In this document: piece after piece, positions 1 to 6,470 of the stretch
Layout of the letters: each line of letters opens with the position of its first letter
Numbering within the stretch: the stretch's first letter is position 1
Origin: MESE01 sp036675035
Lineage (GTDB): Bacteria > Pseudomonadota > Gammaproteobacteria > Burkholderiales > Burkholderiaceae_D
NCBI GenBank assembly: GCA_036675035.1
Contig: JAKFFO010000168.1
Coordinates: 1-16,877, forward strand
Reading direction: 5' to 3'
DNA length: 16,877 nucleotides
Translations under genes and position numbers: made by a program
The notes under the pieces: model-generated
Database searches by the model: none
Seen by the model: the letters and a program-made list of their open reading frames with translations, nothing else
What the model was told of the DNA's origin: nothing

Positions 1-1
1 C

Positions 2-181
2 GAAATCAATGATGAAATCACGCTCGGCATCAGCGACCCGGCAACAGCGCAGCGGCTGGATGCCGTCTTTGAAAAATACGCGCCGCACTGCCGGGAGATC
101 AAACTTGAACAATGGTGCAGGCGCGGCCTGTGGCATAAGTTCAAAGACAACGCGTTTTACATGATCAACGAAGTGCTTTGA
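2..181 (+). CDS. C-terminal fragment of a phospholipase D / cardiolipin-synthase-like protein
   Basis: An open frame runs from the left edge to a TGA at 179-181, giving the last 59 residues of a protein whose start lies outside the window. The visible part begins EINDEITLGISD, continues through a stretch resembling 'RLDAVFEKYAPHCREI', and has W and paired arginines near 'EQWCRRGLWHKF'. This resembles the tail that follows the second HKD motif in bacterial cardiolipin synthases: an 'N-x-E-x' strand, then an Asp-rich turn, a helix, and a W-x-x-R segment. The HKD motifs themselves are not in the window, so the family call rests on this tail only. Cardiolipin synthases transfer phosphatidyl groups at the inner membrane. 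The next gene is on the opposite strand and converges on this one, with 22 bases between the stops. Confidence 0.5.
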   Translation, partial: EINDEITLGISDPATAQRLDAVFEKYAPHCREIKLEQWCRRGLWHKFKDNAFYMINEVL

Positions 182-203
182 CGCGATCGCTGGAACTCTG
201 CGT

Positions 204-1133
204 TCAGCCGCTGGTCCGCGCCGCCTCGTATCCTGCGAAGGAGTGCTTCAACGTGGCATGATTGAGCAGCATCTCAGCCTTGAGGTGCTGTCCTGTTTCA
301 TCGAAGATGCGGGTACGCACCCAGTAAGACTCGGTGCGCTTGCTCTCCGACAGCGCGACGATCTCGCGCCGAAGCAGGTAGTTTTCGCCGACGAACAGCG
401 GCCCCTCGATCATGCGGATTTCCAGGTCTGCAAAAAGGCCGACCACCGGATGCTTTACCGGGAACCCGGCCTTGGCGCTCGTGTACTCGACGAGCACGCT
501 GACCATTTCCAGCGGAATGATCGTCCTTCCCCACGGCGAGGATGAATTATCGGCATACCAGGATGAGTTCTCGGTAATCCGTTCGAGTTTTTGCGTGAGC
601 GAAAACGGGTACAGCTTGCCCATGTGCTGGTCGGCGTCCATGCGCACCGGTTCGTCTTCGGCGCCGGTCATCCCCACATGCAGGTCCGACAGGATCACCA
701 GTTTCTCGGGTGGGCGCAACTGCGCCATACGCTGCGCCAGCAGTGTCGTTCCGTGGTCCGGGCCCAGGCTGGCACTGGCTTCGAGCACCGGGGTGCCATC
801 GGCTTTTTCAGCCCAGGCGCGTGCGCGGGTGGCGCCCGGCGCCGGCAATTCGACGAAGGCGCGCACCGATTCACCTTCAACCACCATGTTCTGGAAGTGC
901 GCCGAAAAGCAGCCGCGTTCGAACCACGCGTTGCCCCACAGTTGCGCCAGCAGGGGCACGAACTGGCTGAAGTGGGTAGGCCCTTCGATCGGGCCGGCGC
1001 GAAAGCCGAGTTTCTCGGCCATCGCGTCATCGTGAATGGACGAGTGACCGCTGTACTCCTGGTCGGCCAGCATCTGGCGCGGCTGCCGTAAAGGTCCGCA
1101 CAGGGAAAGAGGGGTGTCGAAGTTGATAGTCAT
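204..1133 (-). CDS. MaoC-like double hot-dog domain protein
   Basis: 309 residues, ATG at 1131-1133, no convincing Shine-Dalgarno. The N-terminal half carries a MaoC/hydratase-2-like stretch at about residues 27-57: YSGHSSIHDDA, then a GF..GPIEGPTHF turn. The C-terminal half (about 140-300) reads as a second hot-dog domain. The length fits a fused double hot-dog protein acting on acyl-CoA or acyl-ACP thioesters. In hydratase-2 enzymes the motif contains an Asp and a His a few residues apart. Here His34 is kept but the usual Asp position is not evident (His30/Ser31 instead), so hydratase activity should not be assumed. Nearby crotonase and flavoprotein genes on the same strand suggest acyl-CoA metabolism, but the 279-base gap with repeats argues against one transcript. 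Fold call fairly sure; reaction unknown. Confidence 0.6.
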   Translation of the reverse strand: MTINFDTPLSLCGPLRQPRQMLADQEYSGHSSIHDDAMAEKLGFRAGPIEGPTHFSQFVPLLAQLWGNAWFERGCFSAHFQNMVVEGESVRAFVELPAPGATRARAWAEKADGTPVLEASASLGPDHGTTLLAQRMAQLRPPEKLVILSDLHVGMTGAEDEPVRMDADQHMGKLYPFSLTQKLERITENSSWYADNSSSPWGRTIIPLEMVSVLVEYTSAKAGFPVKHPVVGLFADLEIRMIEGPLFVGENYLLRREIVALSESKRTESYWVRTRIFDETGQHLKAEMLLNHATLKHSFAGYEAARTSG

Positions 1134-1181
1134 ATTTTTGATTCGGAATCGAAAAGGTTTGATTTATCGGGCCACTATTTT

Positions 1182-1213
1182 CACCCTCTCCCTCTGGAAG
1201 AGGGCCGGGGGTG
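1182..1213. repeat. REP-like hairpin
   Basis: CACCC (1182-1186) pairs with GGGTG (1209-1213), and inside it CCCTCT (1190-1195) pairs with AGAGGG (1199-1204) around a GGA loop. CCCTCTCCC...GAGAGGG-type elements of this look are scattered, repetitive intergenic palindromes in many proteobacterial genomes. Repetition elsewhere in this genome cannot be seen from one window. Confidence 0.6.
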
Positions 1214-1254
1214 GAGTAGAGGTTTCGGGTGGCATGCCATCCGCCTGCGTAACG

Positions 1255-1276
1255 GTATTCGCTTGCAAGCGAATAC
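1255..1276. repeat. Perfect 22-bp palindrome
   Basis: The half GTATTCGCTTG is followed directly by its exact reverse complement. As RNA it would form a 9-bp stem with a TGCA loop. It lies 41 bases after the REP-like hairpin in the gap between two minus-strand genes. It could be a second repetitive palindrome, a protein-binding site or a transcript-end structure. There is no T-run on either side, so it is not a standard intrinsic terminator. Confidence 0.6.
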
Positions 1277-1294
1277 GCGCACTGCAAGTGAGGG

Positions 1295-1341
1295 GATCGG
1301 GTTCCAACTTATTTATCCCCGATCTATAGTGCTCAAGTTGG
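1295..1341. other. Interleaved inverted repeats (possible pseudoknot or alternative hairpins)
   Basis: GATCGGG (1295-1301) is complementary to CCCGATC (1318-1324), and CCAACTT (1304-1310) is complementary to AAGTTGG (1335-1341). The two pairings interleave, so they could form an H-type pseudoknot. Function is unknown and chance is possible. Confidence 0.3.
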
Positions 1342-1412
1342 TTTTATATGGATGGGCGGGACGCAAGTCCGGCTCAGTAGCCCTTCGCGCTCATGCGCTT
1401 TACTAATGTGCT

Positions 1413-2300
1413 TTACTCGAACGGCGGTTCTTCCCACCACGGAAAGAACGGCGGCATGTCGGTCGATACCTTGTTGGGGAACACCGCCGGCCTTTTTTCC
1501 AGGAATGCGCTCACGCCTTCGCGTGCATCCGCGGATTCGCCGCGCGCCTGGATCGATCGGCTGTCGATCCGATGCGCGTGCATCGGATGCGGCGCCGCCG
1601 CCATGCGCCACATCATCTGGCGTGCCAGGGCCACGGATACCGGCGCCGTGTTGTCGGCGATTTCGCGCGCGAGCGCCTGCGCGGCAGGCAAAAGATCAGC
1701 GGGCGCATGCAGCGAGCGAACCAGTCCGTGCGCGAGCGCTTCGTCGGCACCGAATACCCGTCCGGTCATGCACCACTCAAGCGCGGTCTGCATACCGACC
1801 AAACGCGGCAGGAACCACGACGATGCGGCCTCGGGAGTAATGCCGCGTCGTGCGAAGACGAAGCCAAAGCGCGCGTCGGTGGATGCGAGACGCACGTCCA
1901 TCGGCAACTGCATGGTCGCACCGATGCCTACTGCGGCGCCATTGATTGCACCGATGACCGGCTTCAGGCTTTGGTAGATGCGCAAGGTGTTGGTGCCACC
2001 GCCATCACGGTAGACGTCGCCCACTCTGAGCGATTCCCGCGACAGGTTGCCGGGGTTGGCCTTGCGGTCGAAGGTCGAACCGCCCGATGACAGGTCGGCA
2101 CCGGCACAGAAAGCCCTGCCGGCACCGGTAACGATCACCACCCGTACGTTGTCGTCAGCATCGGTTTCATCGAACAGTGCGATGAGCTCCTCGCGCATCT
2201 TTGCGTTGTAGGCATTGAGCTTTTCGGGTCGATTCAGCGTGATGGTGGCAATACCCCGATCAACGCTGTAGAGGGTTGTTTCAAGAGATGGCAAAGGCAT
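1413..2300 (-). CDS. Enoyl-CoA hydratase/isomerase (crotonase) family protein
   Basis: 295 residues, ATG at 2298-2300 with GGAGA (2305-2309, minus strand) four bases upstream. Crotonase-fold signatures are in order: N-terminal TLNRPEKLNA (21-30); the first oxyanion-hole segment AFCAGADLS (63-71); the second, GAAVGIGATMQLPMD (121-135); and TPEAASSWFLPRLVG (155-169), where Glu157 sits in the region of a catalytic glutamate of hydratases. Members hydrate or isomerise acyl-CoA double bonds in the cytoplasm. The C-terminal tail is unusual: about 20 residues rich in Pro, Phe and Trp, ending PPFFPWWEEPPFE. The gene lies 87 bases downstream of the quinone-reductase-like gene on the same strand, probably co-transcribed. 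Family is certain; substrate is not. Confidence 0.85.
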   Translation of the reverse strand: MPLPSLETTLYSVDRGIATITLNRPEKLNAYNAKMREELIALFDETDADDNVRVVIVTGAGRAFCAGADLSSGGSTFDRKANPGNLSRESLRVGDVYRDGGGTNTLRIYQSLKPVIGAINGAAVGIGATMQLPMDVRLASTDARFGFVFARRGITPEAASSWFLPRLVGMQTALEWCMTGRVFGADEALAHGLVRSLHAPADLLPAAQALAREIADNTAPVSVALARQMMWRMAAAPHPMHAHRIDSRSIQARGESADAREGVSAFLEKRPAVFPNKVSTDMPPFFPWWEEPPFE

Positions 2301-2387
2301 GGAGTCTCCAAATTGTGGGAGTTGCCCGCGCCGAAGGTGGCGGCCGTGACGCGGGCATGATGATTATCGAGATCTGCAAGCCGGGGT

Positions 2388-3365
2388 TCAGCTACCCAGC
2401 GTCGCCGCCAGCCGCTGACGGATCAATCCTTCCGCCTCGGCCATGATGCGGTCGATCAGCTCCTTGACCGTGGGCACGTCACGAATGAGACCGGCCACCA
2501 TGCCGCAAGACCAGGCGCCTGCATCCATGTCGCCGTCTTTCATGATGCGCGGGTAGACGCCGGCCACTTCGGCCGCGATATCCGCGAACTTCAGGGAAGA
2601 TCCCAGGCTGCGCTCCTTCTCCAGCAGGCGCTCCACCGCAGTGTTGGCGAGTACGCGCTCGGTGTTGCGCAGCGGCCGCATGACCAGGCGTGTGTCCAGT
2701 TCGCTCGCGGCCACGATCGCCTGCTTCACGTTTTCATGCACCGGCGCTTCCCTGGTGGCGATGAAGCGCGTGCCCATGTTCATGCCCTCGGCACCCAGCG
2801 CCAGCGCTGCCACCAGCGAACGGCCGTCGGCCATGCCGCCAGACGCAACGAAGGGAATGCTGAGTTCTTCGGCGGCGCGCGGCAGCAGGATGAAATTGGG
2901 CACGTCGTCCTCGCCCGGATGGCCGCCGCATTCGAACCCGTCGACGCTGACAGCGTCGCATCCGATCGCCTCTGCCTTCAGCGCGTGGCGCACTGCGGTA
3001 CATTTATGGATCACCTTGATGCCGGCGTCCTTGAGCGCGGGCAGCCACTTCTGCGGATTGTTCCCGGCCGTCTCGACCACTTTCACGCCGCCTTCGATGA
3101 TGGCCTGGATGTAGCCGGGGTAGTCGGGCTGCGTCACTGCGGGAAGGAAAGTCAGGTTCACGCCGAACGGCTTGTCCGTCAGTTCCCTGCAGCGGCGGAT
3201 CTCGGTCGCAAGGGCAGCGGGGCTGCCCTGCGTCAACGCCGTGATGATGCCCAGTCCGCCGGCGTTGGAAACCGCCGCGGCAAGCTGCGCGTAGCCGACG
3301 AAATGCATGCCGCCCTGGATAATGGGATGCTGGATGCCAAAGAGTTCAGTAATGCGTGTCTTCAT
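2388..3365 (-). CDS. FMN-dependent NAD(P)H:quinone reductase / nitronate monooxygenase family protein
   Basis: 325 residues, start 3365 preceded by AGAGGA (3370-3375, minus strand). The TIM-barrel flavoprotein motifs are clear: QGGM (17-20), DKPFGVN (64-70), HKCTAVRHALKAE (120-132), DGFECGGHPGED (142-153) and ASGGMADGRS...GMNMGTRF (174-201, FMN phosphate binding). From memory, the whole chain resembles Pseudomonas aeruginosa PA1024, a member once annotated as 2-nitropropane dioxygenase and later shown to be an NADH:quinone oxidoreductase. I therefore favour quinone reduction over nitronate oxidation, but the sequence alone does not separate the two with certainty. Cytoplasmic. It is the first gene of a probable two-gene unit with the crotonase, a pairing that suggests a link to acyl-CoA degradation. 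Confidence 0.85.
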   Translation of the reverse strand: MKTRITELFGIQHPIIQGGMHFVGYAQLAAAVSNAGGLGIITALTQGSPAALATEIRRCRELTDKPFGVNLTFLPAVTQPDYPGYIQAIIEGGVKVVETAGNNPQKWLPALKDAGIKVIHKCTAVRHALKAEAIGCDAVSVDGFECGGHPGEDDVPNFILLPRAAEELSIPFVASGGMADGRSLVAALALGAEGMNMGTRFIATREAPVHENVKQAIVAASELDTRLVMRPLRNTERVLANTAVERLLEKERSLGSSLKFADIAAEVAGVYPRIMKDGDMDAGAWSCGMVAGLIRDVPTVKELIDRIMAEAEGLIRQRLAATLGS

Positions 3366-3777
3366 AAGTCCTCTAAAGAAAAATGCTTTCGGCTTTCCGC
3401 AGCCGGATTGTCAGTAAAATTTACCGCCGGTGCTTTCACGATCGCCACCATGCGGTAACGCGTATCGGCGGCCTGGAGGATCGCACCGTTTGATGCGGCG
3501 GCGTTGCACAGATATACCATACCGGCACCAATTTTTCAGAGGCAAGCTGCCCCGGCATTTCCAGTGGCATCGGATATCAGGTGCGCAGGCGCCGCCGGGC
3601 AGCCGCGCGCCGGTGACGCATCCATATAAAAATTCACGCCTCAGATCCGCATGACGATCATTTGAGAATCGGCCTGCATCGAAAGGGCGCCGAGCTGGTA
3701 CTTTCCGCTACGATCAATAATAATGAGCCTGCATTTTAAATCCAATGCGTGATCACGCGATGAAACCAGGACTTTCC
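3366..3777. other. 412-base intergenic region between divergent genes
   Basis: No ORF here looks like a gene; a 74-codon frame at 3430-3654 has no Shine-Dalgarno and an unstructured Arg/Pro-rich translation. Both flanking genes point away, so two promoters should lie here, but I see no convincing hexamer pairs. Noted sites: GTAAAATTTAC (3414-3424), an 11-bp palindrome close to the quinone-reductase start, and GCGTGATCACGC (3747-3758), a perfect 12-bp palindrome just before the membrane-protein start. The right end is noticeably AT-rich. Confidence 0.5.
3747..3758. promoter_or_regulatory. 12-bp palindrome before the orphan membrane-protein gene
   Basis: GCGTGATCACGC is a perfect palindrome ending 19 bases before the preferred ATG (3778). 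It could be a regulator site or a hairpin affecting translation. No regulator is adjacent, so this is only a candidate. Confidence 0.25.
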
Positions 3778-5013
3778 ATGCCACTGCCGCTTGAGCCGTT
3801 GACGCGCATCCTGAAAATGCTGGCAATCGTCATTGTCTTTGTGCATGGAGCGAGCCTTTCAGCGATAGCGTTGCTTGCAATTGCGTATGCTGCCCTGTCG
3901 CTGGTGCTGGGCCCGATTGCGGTGTTCCCGCTCGCTGTGATCGCGGTACCCGTACTGATGGTGTACAGCATTTCCAATGTTTTTCCAGCCCGGATATCGC
4001 TGCAGGCGGTAGATGGTATCCAGACAGCGCTCAATCAGGTGTGGGGCGCCAACGAATTGCATGTGGCCATGGTGGCATTGATTGCGTCGCTATGCGGGAT
4101 GGCGCTTTTTTATCTATACAAGTACTGCTGGCATTTTCTGCGGCGGTATTCGACGGATGAACCGGCAGCAGACATTGGCGTGCCTTTCTGGCAGTGGCAG
4201 ATCATGGCGGTCGCGGCGTGCATTTCATTTGTCGTGCCAATTGCGATCTGGCAAGGCGCCGCACGATCGGCCATTGTCTCCAGGGAGACCTGGTATCTGC
4301 TGACGTTTCTAACGCCCACTCCCGAAATCGGCATCGCCATTGCTTTGCTCTGGCTGACCAAAGGCCCAAAAGCCGGAATACACGTTCTGTCACCAAGGCT
4401 GGCGGTTGGTGCGGTGCTACTGCTGGCGGGGCTGTATGCAGTTCTGTGCGGCTTTCGATTCCAGCTGGTGGTCAAAGAGCCGATTCGACATGCGCATGAA
4501 TTCTATGACGCGATGCATAAGCGCACCGCTCGGATTGAATGGGAAAAGGATGCACCCTTGCGCGCGCAAGCCGCCCATGAACAAGCCATGAAGGAGTATG
4601 GCCAGCGGCTGTGCCAGGCCGACTATGTGGGCGTAGGCAAAATTCAGCATATCCGGCAGGTGGATGAAGCCGATCGCCGCATAGACTGCAGAAAGTGCGG
4701 CAACTTCAAAGAGTACCGCGTCATGGTAAAGATTAAAGAATGGCTTTACGCCAGAACCGACAAGGAAACGACCTATCCGTTGGAAATGCGCTACCTGACC
4801 TATAAATTGGACAAGATCGAAGATGCGTTTGGCGAAGAGCGCTTGATTACCGCAACCACACTGAGTGGAAAACCAGGATCGGTTCTGAGCCTGCGTCGGG
4901 CCGAACAATCCGGGCTGCCACTAGACGCAAGTGCAGCGAACACAGGCAATGATCCATGGCAGTACGAAAGAAAGCTGATGCTTTCCTGCCAAAGAGATAA
5001 AGAGCGCCAGTAG
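3778..5013 (+). CDS. Unrecognised polytopic membrane protein with C-terminal cysteine-containing soluble region
   Basis: 411 residues from ATG 3778, chosen because AGGA (3768-3771) lies six bases upstream; in-frame ATGs at 3745 and 3760 lack such a site. Hydrophobic segments suggest six or seven membrane spans in the first half, roughly residues 14-34, 35-50, 51-69, 94-115, 140-159, 172-193 and 207-228. The remaining ~180 residues are charged and probably soluble. They start with a Lys/Arg/Glu-rich helix (about 235-275) and contain a CRKC pair at 304-307, with other cysteines at about 279 and near the C-terminus. The CxxC could bind a metal or form a disulfide. I recognise no family. Base composition is visibly more AT-rich than neighbouring genes and it stands alone between intergenic gaps, consistent with recent acquisition, but this is inference. 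Confidence 0.7.
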   Translation: MPLPLEPLTRILKMLAIVIVFVHGASLSAIALLAIAYAALSLVLGPIAVFPLAVIAVPVLMVYSISNVFPARISLQAVDGIQTALNQVWGANELHVAMVALIASLCGMALFYLYKYCWHFLRRYSTDEPAADIGVPFWQWQIMAVAACISFVVPIAIWQGAARSAIVSRETWYLLTFLTPTPEIGIAIALLWLTKGPKAGIHVLSPRLAVGAVLLLAGLYAVLCGFRFQLVVKEPIRHAHEFYDAMHKRTARIEWEKDAPLRAQAAHEQAMKEYGQRLCQADYVGVGKIQHIRQVDEADRRIDCRKCGNFKEYRVMVKIKEWLYARTDKETTYPLEMRYLTYKLDKIEDAFGEERLITATTLSGKPGSVLSLRRAEQSGLPLDASAANTGNDPWQYERKLMLSCQRDKERQ

Positions 5014-5222
5014 CTCAGAGAGCAATCGGTACAGATGCGAGGCCAAGGCGCCAGGTCCAACTGCAATTGCAGGCATTCGCTCACAATCCGTCGCTTGCAA
5101 ATGCCACGGCGCGCCCATCAAAAATAAAAACCGGCAAAAGCGTTTATATTTGACGTTTGCCACAATGGGAAAACCGCTTCGGACCCGTCACACCATCAAC
5201 GCTTTCGCCCCAAGGAGTAACG
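5014..5222. other. Intergenic region before the glutathione transferase gene
   Basis: 209 bases without a gene. It holds a perfect 12-bp palindrome CTGCAATTGCAG (5061-5072) and an AT-rich patch (about 5120-5150) that probably contains the promoter of the next gene, but no clear -35/-10 pair. No terminator with a T-run is seen after the membrane-protein stop. Confidence 0.35.
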
Positions 5223-5927
5223 ATGACCGATCTTTCCGCTTTCCCGATCACGAAAAAATGGCCGGCCAGCCATCCCGACCGGTTGCAGCTCTATTCGCTG
5301 CCGACGCCCAATGGCGTCAAGGTGTCGATCATGCTCGAAGAAACCGGACTGCCCTACGAGCCCCATCTGGTCAGCTTCGAGACCAATGACCAGACCTCGC
5401 CGGAATTCCTGTCGCTCAATCCGAACAACAAGATTCCGGCCATCATCGATCCCGACGGCCCCGGCGGCAAACCGCTTGCGCTGTTCGAATCGGGCGCGAT
5501 CCTGCTCTATCTGGCGGACAAGTCCGGGCAGTTCATGCCGCAGGATGCGGCCGGCCGTTACGAGACGATCCAGTGGCTGATGTTCCAGATGGGCGGCGTC
5601 GGCCCGATGTTCGGCCAGCTTGGCTTCTTTCATAAATTCGCCGGCAAGGATTACGAAGACAAGCGCCCGCGCGATCGCTATGTTGCCGAATCAAAGCGGC
5701 TGCTTGGCGTGTTGAACCGGCGTCTTGCCGACCGTGACTGGATCATGGGCGATGCTTGCACGATCGCCGATATCGCCACCTTTCCGTGGGTGCGCAATCT
5801 GATCGGATTTTATGAAGCGGGCGATCTCGTCGGGATTGCCGATTTCCCGCATGTGACCCGGGCACTGGATGCATTCGTTGCGCGGCCGGCGGTTGCGAAG
5901 GGGCTTGCAATTCCGAAGCGGGCTTGA
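5223..5927 (+). CDS. yfcG: Nu-class (YfcG-like) glutathione S-transferase
   Basis: 234 residues from ATG 5223, which has AAGGAG (5212-5217) five bases upstream; a longer in-frame start at 5157 has no such site and adds unrelated residues. The thioredoxin-like N-terminal domain shows LYSLPTPNGVKVSIMLEE (23-40), PNNKIPAI (67-74) and FESGAILLYLADK (88-100), and the all-helical C-terminal domain shows the QWLMFQMGGVGPM helix and the TIADIATFPWV motif. The TPNG turn replaces the usual catalytic Ser/Tyr/Cys and is typical of YfcG/YghU enzymes. Those bind two glutathiones and act mainly as disulfide reductases with weak transferase activity. Cytoplasmic. Likely a single-gene transcript, though the small CPPGAC gene follows on the same strand. 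Symbol by similarity only. Confidence 0.85.
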   Translation: MTDLSAFPITKKWPASHPDRLQLYSLPTPNGVKVSIMLEETGLPYEPHLVSFETNDQTSPEFLSLNPNNKIPAIIDPDGPGGKPLALFESGAILLYLADKSGQFMPQDAAGRYETIQWLMFQMGGVGPMFGQLGFFHKFAGKDYEDKRPRDRYVAESKRLLGVLNRRLADRDWIMGDACTIADIATFPWVRNLIGFYEAGDLVGIADFPHVTRALDAFVARPAVAKGLAIPKRA

Positions 5928-5975
5928 TCGCGCCGATGCCTGGCGCAGTTTTTCATTTTCTGTCATGTGATTTTT

Positions 5976-6395
5976 ATGTCGCAAACGGTTTCTTTCCCGA
6001 TTCGCAACGAGTGCCCGCCCGGCGCTTGCGACTGCGAGCGGGAGCGGCTGTTGAGCGACCCCGCCGCCGATGTCCGCATACTCAGGTTGACCAGAGAGGA
6101 AGAGAAAAAGCTGGTCGCGCGAATTGAAAACATTAGCAGCTATGCCGATCTGTTGCATGTCGCGAACCGCATGCAGGCGCAGCTCGGGATTTTGCTTCGG
6201 ATTGCGCCGGGTATTCATGAAGTAAGGACGGTGCGCGGTTTGCATATCGACCTCGCAGAACGGCCGGGCCTGTGCAGGAAGACCCGGCAATCCATTCCAT
6301 CGGCGATTCGCAGATGCCTTGAAAAAAATCCGGAAATTGTCTATGCGATCTTGAATGAACATGACTTGCTTGGTGGCGCTGGCCAACCGGACTGA
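5976..6395 (+). CDS. Small uncharacterised protein with N-terminal CPPGACxC motif
   Basis: 139 residues from ATG 5976; a GTG at 5967 would add three. Neither start has a clear Shine-Dalgarno. The protein is soluble and charged: a cysteine cluster NECPPGACDCERE near residues 12-24, an Asp-rich segment, then a helical LTREEEKKLVARIENI region (about 39-54). It ends in a block with RGLHIDLAERPGLCRKTRQ and NPEIVYAILNEHDLL. Three cysteines in C-x4-C-x-C spacing plus two later ones suggest metal binding, but this is not proven. I do not recognise a named family. The ordered amino-acid use and lack of low-complexity sequence argue for a real gene. It converges on the MFS gene with 75 bases between stops and follows the GST gene by 48 bases, so it could be read from the GST promoter. 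Confidence 0.6.
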   Translation: MSQTVSFPIRNECPPGACDCERERLLSDPAADVRILRLTREEEKKLVARIENISSYADLLHVANRMQAQLGILLRIAPGIHEVRTVRGLHIDLAERPGLCRKTRQSIPSAIRRCLEKNPEIVYAILNEHDLLGGAGQPD

Positions 6396-6440
6396 GTAAT
6401 CAAGTCCGACTGCTTGCGCCGGCGGAGCGATTGTGCCCTA

Positions 6441-6460
6441 TGGCGTATTCCATATCGCCA
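6441..6460. terminator. Hairpin between convergent genes
   Basis: TGGCG (6441-6445) pairs with CGCCA (6456-6460), with partial TAT/ATA pairing inside. It lies between the stops of two converging genes and may slow or end transcription from either side, but has no T-run. Confidence 0.3.
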
Positions 6461-6470
6461 GTGTTGCCGC

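Noticed and set aside
3430..3654. 74-codon plus-strand frame in the intergenic region
   Set aside because: No ribosome site, disordered Arg/Pro-rich translation and no recognisable domain.
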